64,000 bases of DNA from Imbroritus primus (GTDB lineage: Bacteria > Pseudomonadota > Gammaproteobacteria > Burkholderiales > Burkholderiaceae): the NCBI RefSeq assembly GCF_964332355.1, contig NZ_OZ201293.1, forward strand, positions 930,001 to 994,000. The letters are read 5' to 3'. The notes below the pieces were generated by a model, which ran no database searches, was not told the origin of the DNA, and saw only the letters and a list, made by a program, of their open reading frames with translations. The position numbers were made by a program, and so were the translations under genes. Positions 32,099-40,100 of the stretch are shown in pieces; the first letter of the stretch is position 1, and every line of letters starts with the position of its first letter.

Positions 32099-32189
32099 CG
32101 AGACATCGCGCGCTGCACCGTTCGCGCGATTCGCCGGAATTCAATCAACCAGAATGACGCACCGCCAGGTGCAGGAGAGACTATTGCCA

Positions 32190-33641
32190 ATGCAAGCGCC
32201 GCAGCATGCCGTTCACCGGGTTCATCGTCTTCAATCATGTGCCGTGGCCGCGTGCACCCTGGCGCCAGGGCTAGCTGGCGCTGCCGACCTCGATGGCGCT
32301 GCACTGTCGCTGGCCTGGGCCATCCCCTTCGCCGGGATCCTGCTGTCCATCGCCCTGTGGCCGCTCGTGGCCCCCATTTTCTGGCACCGCCACTTCGGCA
32401 AGATCGCCGCCGCGTGGGGACTGACCTTCTTCATCCCGTTTGCCGTGCAGTTCGGTGCGCACGCTGCCGTGGTCAACGGGGTGCATGCGCTGCTGGCCGA
32501 GTACGTGCCGTTCATCATCCTGCTGGGCGCGTTGTACGTCGTGGCCGGCGGCATCTGCGTCCGTGGCAACCTGCACGGCTCACCGGGGCTCAACACCGGC
32601 ATCCTGACGCTCGGTACCGTGTTGGCCAGCATCATGGGTACCACGGGGGCGGCGATGCTGCTGATCCGCCCTTTGCTGCGTGCCAACGACAACCGCAAGC
32701 ATGTCACGCATGTGGTGGTGTTCTTCATCTTCCTCGTGGCCAATGCCGGTGGCTCGCTGACACCGCTGGGCGATCCGCCCCTGTTTCTCGGCTTCCTGAA
32801 AGGCGTAAGTTTCTTCTGGACCATGGAACATCTCTACCGGCCAATGCTGTTCCTGTGCGTGATCTTGCTGGTGCTGTTCTTCATCATCGACACGGTGCTG
32901 TACCGCGTGGCAGGCGAGGAGCGCGATGCCCGGCTGGATCCGACACCCGACACTCCGGGCTTTTCGATCGAGGGCAAGCGCAATTTCTTGCTGCTGGCGG
33001 CTATCGTCGGACTGGTGCTGATGAGTGGCTTGTGGAAACCAGGGGTGTCGTTCGACATACTCGGCACGCCGGTCGAGCTGCAGAACCTGGTGCGCGATGG
33101 CGCACTGGTCGCGATCGCGCTGCTCTCGCTTGCCATTACGCCGGCCACGGCGCGCGCGGGCAACGAATATAACTGGGCGCCGATCGCGGAAGTGGCCAAG
33201 CTGTTTGCCGGTATCTTCCTGACCATCATTCCGGTCATCGCCATGCTCAAGGCCGGCACGTCCGGGGCGTTCGCCAGTGTGATCCGCGTAGTCAGCGACA
33301 GCAACGGCCAGCCGATCGACGGCATGTACTTCTGGGCGACCGGCATCCTGTCGTCCTTCCTCGACAACGCGCCGACCTACCTGGTGTTTTTCAATACCGC
33401 CGGCGGTGATGCGGCGACGCTGATGACAGCCGGCGCATCGACGCTCGCGGCCATCTCAGCCGGCGCCGTATTCATGGGCGCCAATACCTATATCGGCAAC
33501 GCGCCCAACCTCATGGTCAAGGCAATCGCCGAGGACCGAGGCGTGCGCATGCCGAGCTTCTTCGGCTATATGGCGTGGTCCTGCGGTATTCTTGTTCCGC
33601 TCTTCGTGATCATGACCTTCATATTCTTCAGGATTCCATGA
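32190..33641 (+). CDS. Sodium:proton antiporter (NhaD-type)
   Basis: A 483-residue inner-membrane ion transporter of the NhaD/ion-transporter superfamily. About a dozen hydrophobic segments are visible, with conserved polar loops NAGGSLTPLGDPPLFLGFL (~190-208) and SSFLDNAPTYLVFFN in the second half, the signature of Na+/H+ antiporters of this group. ATG 32190 is preferred to 32154 because AGGAGAG lies before it, leaving a hydrophobic leader (VAACTLAPGLAGAA). The dehydrogenase gene overlaps its stop (ATGA), indicating coupling. Ion specificity is inferred from the family. Confidence 0.85.
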   Translation: MQAPQHAVHRVHRLQSCAVAACTLAPGLAGAADLDGAALSLAWAIPFAGILLSIALWPLVAPIFWHRHFGKIAAAWGLTFFIPFAVQFGAHAAVVNGVHALLAEYVPFIILLGALYVVAGGICVRGNLHGSPGLNTGILTLGTVLASIMGTTGAAMLLIRPLLRANDNRKHVTHVVVFFIFLVANAGGSLTPLGDPPLFLGFLKGVSFFWTMEHLYRPMLFLCVILLVLFFIIDTVLYRVAGEERDARLDPTPDTPGFSIEGKRNFLLLAAIVGLVLMSGLWKPGVSFDILGTPVELQNLVRDGALVAIALLSLAITPATARAGNEYNWAPIAEVAKLFAGIFLTIIPVIAMLKAGTSGAFASVIRVVSDSNGQPIDGMYFWATGILSSFLDNAPTYLVFFNTAGGDAATLMTAGASTLAAISAGAVFMGANTYIGNAPNLMVKAIAEDRGVRMPSFFGYMAWSCGILVPLFVIMTFIFFRIP

Positions 33642-34636
33642 TGAAGCCTCGTATCTTCGTGACCCGTGCCATCTTCCCCGACGTGCTCGACCGCCTGCGT
33701 ACGCATTTCGACGTGCTCGACAATCAGGAGGACACGCCGCTGGCATCCGACGAATTCGTGCGCCGCATGGCTGGCCGGCAAGGCGTGCTGTCCAATACCT
33801 CGGACCGCATCGATGCGGCCATCATCGCGCAGCTGCCGGAACTCAAGGCCGTGTGCAACATGGCGGTCGGCTATAACAATCTCGACGTTCCCGCACTCAC
33901 GGCCGCTGGCATCGTGGCCACCAATACGCCCGATATCCTGACCGAATCGACGGCCGATTTCGGCTGGGCGCTGCTGATGGCGACGGCGCGGCGCGTCACC
34001 GAGTCAGAGCACTGGCTGCGCGCCGGCAAGTGGAGCAAGTGGTCGTACGACCTGTTCCTCGGCGCGGACGTGCACGGCCGTACGCTCGGCATCCTCGGCA
34101 TGGGCCGCATCGGCCAGGCGATCGCGCGCCGCGCGGCGGGCTTCGGCATGACCATCCTGTACCACAACCGCAGCCGGCTCGATGCCGCCATCGAGCAGCA
34201 GCTTGGTGCGCGTTATGTCAGCAAGGCCGAACTGCTGCAGCAGGCCGATCATCTCATGCTGGTGTTGCCATACAGTGCGGAGAGCCATCACGCCATCGGC
34301 GCGGCCGAGCTCGCGCAGATGAAGCCCACGGCGACGCTGGTCAATCTCGCGCGCGGTGGCATTGTCGACGATGCCGCGCTGGCGGCTGCGCTGCGCGAAC
34401 GGAAGATCTTCGCGGCCGGGCTCGATGTGTTCGAAGGCGAGCCGCAGGTGCATCCCGATCTGCTGACGGTACCCAATATCGTCCTGACCCCGCACATCGC
34501 CAGCGCGACGGAAGCCACGCGACGCGGCATGGCGAACCTGGCCGCCGACAACCTGATCGCGGCGCTCGGTCTCGGGCCGCACGCCGGCAAGCCGCCGACT
34601 CCGCTCAATCCCGAAGTGCTGGAGCGACGCGCGTGA
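33638..34636 (+). CDS. D-2-hydroxyacid dehydrogenase (glyoxylate/hydroxypyruvate reductase)
   Basis: A 332-residue NAD(P)H-dependent enzyme reducing glyoxylate or hydroxypyruvate. Nucleotide-binding GILGMGRIGQAIA (~148-160), catalytic Arg in NLARGGIVDD, Glu in DVFEGEPQVHPDL and His in LTPHIASATEATR form the family's catalytic set. Sequence resembles D-glycerate dehydrogenase (GyaR/GhrB). It overlaps the antiporter gene by 4 bp and rmuC by 1 bp, so all three are likely co-translated. Confidence 0.9.
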   Translation: MMKPRIFVTRAIFPDVLDRLRTHFDVLDNQEDTPLASDEFVRRMAGRQGVLSNTSDRIDAAIIAQLPELKAVCNMAVGYNNLDVPALTAAGIVATNTPDILTESTADFGWALLMATARRVTESEHWLRAGKWSKWSYDLFLGADVHGRTLGILGMGRIGQAIARRAAGFGMTILYHNRSRLDAAIEQQLGARYVSKAELLQQADHLMLVLPYSAESHHAIGAAELAQMKPTATLVNLARGGIVDDAALAAALRERKIFAAGLDVFEGEPQVHPDLLTVPNIVLTPHIASATEATRRGMANLAADNLIAALGLGPHAGKPPTPLNPEVLERRA

Positions 34637-36123
34637 TGGAAACCTGGGTGATCCTGGCCACGCTACTGTCGGCCGTGGCAGTGGTGCTGTTGCTGGTCGT
34701 GCTGCTGCGCGGCCGTCCCGGCCAGCAGGCAGCCGAACTGTCGGCCCAGCTTGTGGCCTTGCGCGAGGAACTCGGGCGCGGCAATGAGCGGCTGGAACGC
34801 GAACTGCGCGGCGAAGTCAACGAGACCGCCCGCGCCAATCGTGGCGAGCTCGGCCAGCAGCTCGGACAGTTCCAGCAAGGCCTGACGCAGCAGATGACCT
34901 CGGTTGCCACGCTGCAGAACAACCAGATCGACGCATTTGCGCAGCAACTCGCGCGCGTGACCGAAAGCACACTGCAGCAGCTCGACGGCATGCGCCAGCA
35001 TCTACAGAAGGAAAGCCTGCAGACGCGTGAGGAACAGGCAGGCACGCTGCGCCGCTTTGGCGATGGCCTGCAGCAGCAATTGCAGGCGCTGAGCGAAGGC
35101 AACGAGCGCCGGCTCAACGAGATCCGGACAACGCTCGAGCAGAAGCTCAAGGACATCGAGACGCACAACGCCGCCAAGCTCGAGGAGATGCGCAAGACCG
35201 TCGATGAAAAGCTGCACGCTACGCTCGAGCAACGGCTCGGCGAGTCGTTCAAGCTGGTCTCGGACCGTCTCGAGCAGGTGCATCGCGGGCTTGGCGAGAT
35301 GCAGGTGCTGGCCCAGGGCGTGGGCGATCTCAAGCGCGTGCTGACCAACGTGAAGTCGCGTGGCACGTGGGGCGAGGTGCAGCTCGAGATGCTGCTCGAG
35401 CAGATGCTCACGCCCGACCAGTACGCCAAAAACGTCGAGACGGTGGCCAGTTCGGGCGCGCGTGTCGAGTTCGCCATCCGGCTACCCGGGCGCAGTGATG
35501 GCAGTGTCCCGGTGTGGCTGCCGATTGACGCCAAATTCCCCAAGGAGCAGTACGAACGGTTGCTCGATGCGCAGGAGCGCGCCGATGTCGATGGGGTAAG
35601 TGCCGCCGGCCGCGAACTCGAACAGGCCATCCGCAAGGAAGCGCAGACCATCGGCGAAAAGTACCTGTCGCCGCCGGCCACGACCGATTTCGCCATCATG
35701 TTCCTGCCGACCGAAGGGCTGTATGCCGAAGCCCTGCGCCGGCCGGGGCTGGTCGATACCTTGCAGCGTACCTACCGCGTCTCGGTGGCTGGTCCGACCA
35801 CGCTGACTGCCATTCTCAACAGCTTGCAGATGGGCTTTCGCACACTGGCGCTGGAGAAGCGCTCCAGCGAAGTCTGGGAAGTGCTCGGCGCGGTCAAGAC
35901 GGAGTTCGGCAAGTTCGGCGACGTGCTGGCCAAGACGCGCGACACGCTCGTGCGCGCGGCGCGCAACATCGAGCAGGCGGAGGTCCGCACGCGTCAGATG
36001 GACCGCAAGCTGCGGCAGGTGGAAGCGATGCCGGGCGAGGCGGCACAGGCGATGCTGGGCCTCGATGGGCCAGGTTTTGCGCTGGGTGGGGAGCCGGAAG
36101 ATGAAACCGATGCGCCGAACTAG
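34636..36123 (+). CDS. rmuC: DNA recombination protein RmuC
   Basis: A 495-residue RmuC-family protein, thought to limit recombination at inverted repeats. An N-terminal membrane helix (WVILATLLSAVAVVLLLVVLL), a long Gln/Glu-rich coiled coil (~30-230) and the nuclease-like RmuC core (SRGTWGEVQLEMLLEQML, DAKFPKEQYERLLDA, FLPTEGLYAEALRRPGL) appear in order. ATG 34636 shares one base with the previous stop. Length is in the normal range. Confidence 0.93.
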   Translation: METWVILATLLSAVAVVLLLVVLLRGRPGQQAAELSAQLVALREELGRGNERLERELRGEVNETARANRGELGQQLGQFQQGLTQQMTSVATLQNNQIDAFAQQLARVTESTLQQLDGMRQHLQKESLQTREEQAGTLRRFGDGLQQQLQALSEGNERRLNEIRTTLEQKLKDIETHNAAKLEEMRKTVDEKLHATLEQRLGESFKLVSDRLEQVHRGLGEMQVLAQGVGDLKRVLTNVKSRGTWGEVQLEMLLEQMLTPDQYAKNVETVASSGARVEFAIRLPGRSDGSVPVWLPIDAKFPKEQYERLLDAQERADVDGVSAAGRELEQAIRKEAQTIGEKYLSPPATTDFAIMFLPTEGLYAEALRRPGLVDTLQRTYRVSVAGPTTLTAILNSLQMGFRTLALEKRSSEVWEVLGAVKTEFGKFGDVLAKTRDTLVRAARNIEQAEVRTRQMDRKLRQVEAMPGEAAQAMLGLDGPGFALGGEPEDETDAPN

Positions 36124-36221
36124 CGTGACGTGTGCGGGATAGGAACGCGCGCGGGACAGTTCAGCTGTGGACGATGGTTCTGCGCCATCGTTCTCGCATT
36201 GCGCGAGGAAACAGAAGAACC

Positions 36222-36240
36222 GGGCTGGCACCGCCAGCCC
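36222..36240 (-). terminator. Hairpin after the small membrane protein gene
   Basis: GGGCTGGC and GCCAGCCC form an 8-bp stem. On the minus strand it comes 24 bp after the stop at 36264 and is followed by a T-rich GGTTCTTCTGTTT, so a weak intrinsic terminator is likely; rmuC converges on it from the other side. Confidence 0.45.
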
Positions 36241-36263
36241 AAGATGCCGCACTCAGGTGCGCT

Positions 36264-36569
36264 TCAGTTGTCAGTGTGCGGCATATCCCGCAACGTTACT
36301 TCGATCCCGCCGAAGCGCCGCGCCACCCAGTTGTAGGCATTGCAGGCCAGCCACAGCAGGCCGAAACCAACGAGCGTATTGAGGACCAATGCCGTGATCA
36401 CGGCGATGCCCGGCAGGTCGCCATAGCGCACGAAGGCCACGATCAGGCCGAGCGTGACGATGGGCACGGAAAAGCACAGGTACACAAGCACCAGCGCCTT
36501 GGCGGTACGCACCGGGTCGACGTAGGCGATCTCTTTGTTGACGGCAGGGAGGAGCGGAGCAGAGGACAT
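36264..36569 (-). CDS. Small two-helix membrane protein, unknown function
   Basis: A 101-residue protein with two hydrophobic segments (ALVLVYLCFSVPIVTLGLIV at ~25-44 and a longer one at ~55-80) and a polar C-terminus (GGIEVTLRDMPHTDN). I do not recognise a named family. The ATG at 36569 is well separated from its neighbours and the composition is that of a real inner-membrane protein. Confidence 0.7.
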   Translation of the reverse strand: MSSAPLLPAVNKEIAYVDPVRTAKALVLVYLCFSVPIVTLGLIVAFVRYGDLPGIAVITALVLNTLVGFGLLWLACNAYNWVARRFGGIEVTLRDMPHTDN

Positions 36570-36794
36570 GTACGGCTCGGGTGGGGAAGAAATGGTTGCA
36601 CGCAGTGTAGCGAAACCTGTTCCCGAACGGTAGTTTCAGGCCGCCGCCGGGCTGGCCGGCCGGGGGAAGTGCAGCGGAAAAACGACAATACCCCAGGCCT
36701 GCGATGGGCGGCTTGCCGCAGGGGTGGTTTTCTCCGTCCGTCGCTCGAAGGCTGGCGGCGGAAACGCTGTTCCGGAAATGCCGCTCCGGCAACA

Positions 36795-36820
36795 CGGCTC
36801 CGGAAATCCATCCGGAGCCG
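36795..36820 (-). terminator. Hairpin downstream of moeA
   Basis: CGGCTCCGGA and TCCGGAGCCG form a perfect 10-bp stem, 20 bp after the moeA stop on the minus strand. There is no proper T-run, so it may be a transcript-stabilising or Rho-assisted end rather than a strict intrinsic terminator. Confidence 0.4.
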
Positions 36821-36839
36821 GGGTTGCGGCGGATACGTG

Positions 36840-38114
36840 TCAGACCAGCCCGTCGAACAGCATGACCTGCACTGGGTCGCCCACTTCAACCTTGCCGCGC
36901 TCATGCTCGAGCACGATGAAGCAGTTGGCTTCGCTCATCGAGCGCAGGACACCGGAGCCCTGCTGGCCGGTGGTGCGGACCTCGGGAGTGCCATCTGCGC
37001 CGAGGGCGAGGATGCCGCGCTGATACTCCGTTCGGCCCGGCCGTTTGCGGATCGCTTCGGCGCTGCGGGCCCGCAGCAGCGGCAGGGGTTTGGCATCCGC
37101 ACCCATCATGTGCAGCAGTGCGCCACGCACGAAGTGGTAGAACGTCACCATGACGGCCACCGGATTGCCGGGCAGGCCAAACAGGAAGGCGCTGTGCCCG
37201 TTGGATTCGATCCGGCCAAAGGCCATTGGCCGGCCCGGACGCATGGCGATGGTCCAGAACGTGACATCGCCGAGCTTGGCCATCATCTGCTTGGTGTAGT
37301 CTGCCTCGCCGACCGAGACCCCGCCGGAGGTGATGATCGCATCGGCGTTCTCGCATGCCATGCGGAATGCCCGTTCGAGTCCTTCGGGGCTGTCCGGTAC
37401 CACGCCCATGTCGACGATCTCCACGTTCAGGCGCCGCAGCATGCCGTACAGCGTGTAGCGGTTGGAGTCATAGACGCAGCCTTCGTCGAGCGGCTGGCCG
37501 ATCGAGCGCAGTTCATCGCCGGTGGAGAAAAACGCCACGCGCAGGCGGCGGCGCACGGGGACCTCGGCCACGCCAAGCGAGGCCAGCATGCCGATATCGG
37601 CAGGGCGCAGCACGCGGCCAGCTGTTAGCGCGGCTTGCCCCATGGCTAGATCCTCACCTGCCAGGCGGCGGTTGTCACCCGGTTTGACGGCATCGCCGGC
37701 AAACCGCACGGTGTCGCCCTCGGTCTGCGTGAATTCCTGCGGAATGACGGTATCGCAGCCGGCCGGCATGACGGCGCCGGTCATGATGCGCACGGCTTCG
37801 CCGGCAGAGGGTGCGCCGCTGAAGGCCGTGCCCGCATAGGCGGTGCCGATCACACGCAGCGCGACGTCGCCCGCGCCGAGCACCTTGCTCGAGAACGCGT
37901 AGCCGTCCATCGCGGAATTGTCATGTGCCGGGACGTTGATCGGCGAGATGATGTCTTCGGCCAGTACGCGGTCGAGTGCGCTGCGGATGGCAACGCGTTC
38001 GATGGCGCTGACCGGGGTGATGAAATCGCGGATGATGCCCTGGGCCTGGGCAACGGGCAGGGCGTTGGGATCGTAGTCGGACAGGCAGGAGACAACCGAG
38101 GCAAGCGTGATCAT
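36840..38114 (-). CDS. moeA: Molybdopterin molybdotransferase
   Basis: A 424-residue MoeA, which inserts molybdate into adenylated molybdopterin. VPAHDNSAMDGYAF (~62-75), GAVMPAGCDTVIPQE, the MoCF_biosynth segment AFFSTGDEL, ITSGGVSVGEADY and FGLPGNPVAVMVTF, then domain IV, follow the family order. Its start overlaps the mobA stop by 4 bp, and moaA lies just upstream, giving a moaA-mobA-moeA cofactor operon. Confidence 0.95.
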   Translation of the reverse strand: MITLASVVSCLSDYDPNALPVAQAQGIIRDFITPVSAIERVAIRSALDRVLAEDIISPINVPAHDNSAMDGYAFSSKVLGAGDVALRVIGTAYAGTAFSGAPSAGEAVRIMTGAVMPAGCDTVIPQEFTQTEGDTVRFAGDAVKPGDNRRLAGEDLAMGQAALTAGRVLRPADIGMLASLGVAEVPVRRRLRVAFFSTGDELRSIGQPLDEGCVYDSNRYTLYGMLRRLNVEIVDMGVVPDSPEGLERAFRMACENADAIITSGGVSVGEADYTKQMMAKLGDVTFWTIAMRPGRPMAFGRIESNGHSAFLFGLPGNPVAVMVTFYHFVRGALLHMMGADAKPLPLLRARSAEAIRKRPGRTEYQRGILALGADGTPEVRTTGQQGSGVLRSMSEANCFIVLEHERGKVEVGDPVQVMLFDGLV

Positions 38115-38737
38115 GAGGCGATGTTCCTACTGGACTCGGCCACCGGTTGTTCCAGTGCGCGCAGTTCGTCGAGGGTGTTGATGTTGCTGAAGGCGTTGGC
38201 ATCGTCGAACAGGACGCGGGCGGTGCGGTGCCGATCGGTCCATGCTGCGATCTTGCGTTCGCCCTCGGCCAGGAATTGTGCGAGGCTGGGCAGGACGGTG
38301 ACCTGCATCAGCATGAACACCGGGTGGCGCTGCGTGTGCCCGTCAGGCTCCTGCGTCACGGCCATGGCGATCTCCGCATCCTGCTCCAGGAGCGCTGCGC
38401 CGAGGCGTGCGACGAGATCGGTCGGCAGCAGCGGCGAATCGCACGGTGCGGTCACCATATACGGGGTCTCGCATTGCTGCAGGCCGGCCAGCACGCCGGC
38501 GAGCGGCCCCGGGAAGTCATTCACGGCATCTGTTACCACAGGCACGCCGAATGACTCGTAGGCGGCCAGGTTGCGATTGGCGTTGACCAGCAGATGCCCG
38601 GTCTGGGGTGCCAGGCGCAGCAGGGTGTGCATCGCCAGCGGCGTGCCGCGAAACGGCTGCAGGCCCTTGTCCACGCCGCCCATGCGGCTGCCGCGTCCGC
38701 CGGCGAGAATCAGGCCGGTTACGTCTTGTCGATCCAT
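38111..38737 (-). CDS. mobA: Molybdenum cofactor guanylyltransferase
   Basis: A 208-residue MobA, which links GMP to molybdopterin to make the MGD cofactor. GLILAGGRGSRMGGVDKGL binds GTP at the N-terminus; PYMVTAPCDSPLLP carries the Mg-binding Asp; PVFMLMQVTVLP and a C-terminal FSNINTLDEL are typical. Overlaps moeA by 4 bp and is 49 bp downstream of moaA. Confidence 0.95.
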   Translation of the reverse strand: MDRQDVTGLILAGGRGSRMGGVDKGLQPFRGTPLAMHTLLRLAPQTGHLLVNANRNLAAYESFGVPVVTDAVNDFPGPLAGVLAGLQQCETPYMVTAPCDSPLLPTDLVARLGAALLEQDAEIAMAVTQEPDGHTQRHPVFMLMQVTVLPSLAQFLAEGERKIAAWTDRHRTARVLFDDANAFSNINTLDELRALEQPVAESSRNIAS

Positions 38738-38786
38738 TGCGGTGTCTCAGCTCAACTCAGGTTGCATCGGTGCGTCCATCCACGGC

Positions 38787-39911
38787 TCAGCCGCCGATGT
38801 ACGACATTTCGATCTTGCGCGCGGCGCGTGCCGCCTGGGTTTCCGGGTCGGCGCGCAGCTCGGAGTAGCGGTCGCTGCGCTGTCGCCAGACGCCGGCGAG
38901 GGCGTTGCTGATCTCGAGGTCGGAACGGCCTTCGCGCAGCAGCGCGCGCAGATCGTAGCCTTGCGTGGCGAACAGGCAAAGATAGAGCTTGCCTTCGGTC
39001 GACAGGCGCGCACGCGTGCAGTCGTGGCAGAACGCCTGGGTGACGCTCGAGATCACGCCGATCTCGCCGCTGCCATCGCGATAGCGCCAGCGTTCGGCGG
39101 TCTCGCCGAGATAGTTAGGCTGCAGGCTGTCGAGCGGGAAAGCGGCATCGATGCGCTGGATGACCTCGGCGGACGGTACTACGGAGGCCATGTTCCAGCC
39201 ATTGCTGGCGCCGACGTCCATGAATTCGATGAAGCGCAGGATGATGCCCGTGCCCTTGAAGTGCCCGGCGAGCGGCACGATCTGGTCATCGTTGACACCT
39301 TTCTGCACCACCATGTTGACCTTCAGCGGGGCGAGGCCGACACGCTGCGCGGTCTCGATCCCGGCGAGGACATCGTGCACCGAGAAATCCACATCGTTCA
39401 TGCGCTTGAAGACGGCGTCATCGAGGGCATCAAGGCTGACGCTCACGCGTGTCAGACCGGCATCCTTCAGGCTTTGCGCCTTGCGTGCCAGCAGTGAGGC
39501 ATTGGTGGTCAGGGTCAGGTCGAGCGGCTGGCCGTCGCGAGTGGTGAGCTTCGCCAGCATCTCGATGAGACGTTCGATGTTCTTGCGCAGCAGCGGCTCG
39601 CCACCGGTCAGGCGGATCTTCTCCACGCCGTGTTCGATCGCGATGCGCACGATGCGTTCGATTTCCTCGAAGCTGAGGAGCTCGCTGTGCGGCAGGAACT
39701 GATAGTCCTTGTCGAATACATCTTTCGGCATGCAGTAGACGCAGCGGAAGTTGCAGCGGTCCGTCACCGAGATACGCAGGTCGCGCAGCGGCCGGCCACG
39801 CGTATCCGCCAGCAGGCCGCTCGGCATTTCGAGCCGGGCAGGCACGGCCGGAACCGTGGTGCGGTAGCGATGATCCCGGATGTCTACAACCGGGATGACG
39901 GTGTCAGTCAT
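38787..39911 (-). CDS. moaA: GTP 3',8-cyclase
   Basis: A 374-residue radical-SAM enzyme starting molybdenum cofactor synthesis from GTP. The N-terminal cluster motif is CNFRCVYCMPKD; RLTGGEPLLRKN binds SAM; the C-terminal FCHDCTRARL plus a further Cys (LYLCLF) holds the second [4Fe-4S] cluster. ATG 39911 gives a 374-residue protein with a short extra N-terminal tail before DTRGRPLRDLRISVTDRC, common in this lineage; longer frames upstream lack support. Confidence 0.95.
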   Translation of the reverse strand: MTDTVIPVVDIRDHRYRTTVPAVPARLEMPSGLLADTRGRPLRDLRISVTDRCNFRCVYCMPKDVFDKDYQFLPHSELLSFEEIERIVRIAIEHGVEKIRLTGGEPLLRKNIERLIEMLAKLTTRDGQPLDLTLTTNASLLARKAQSLKDAGLTRVSVSLDALDDAVFKRMNDVDFSVHDVLAGIETAQRVGLAPLKVNMVVQKGVNDDQIVPLAGHFKGTGIILRFIEFMDVGASNGWNMASVVPSAEVIQRIDAAFPLDSLQPNYLGETAERWRYRDGSGEIGVISSVTQAFCHDCTRARLSTEGKLYLCLFATQGYDLRALLREGRSDLEISNALAGVWRQRSDRYSELRADPETQAARAARKIEMSYIGG

Positions 39912-40023
39912 ACAGCCTCGTAGAGCGCTTCGACAGCGAAGCCGCGCGCGGATTTGCGATAGATAGTTCGATTCTAGCGCAGGTGGCCATGGCACACGGC
40001 AACGCCCTCAGGCGCTGTACGTG

Positions 40024-40051
40024 AAAAAAGGACGGCAGAGCCGTCCTTTTT
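40024..40051 (-). terminator. Terminator of rne
   Basis: GGACGGC and GCCGTCC with a three-base loop, flanked by A6 and T5, 50 bp after the rne stop on the minus strand. It separates rne from the molybdenum cofactor genes. Confidence 0.88.
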
Positions 40052-40100
40052 CCATCGCGCACAGGTGCCGTGGACACCTGCATGGTTCAGATCGCATGCA

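Noticed and set aside
36132..37628. 498-codon plus-strand frame
   Set aside because: Antisense of moeA and the small membrane protein gene; no domain features.
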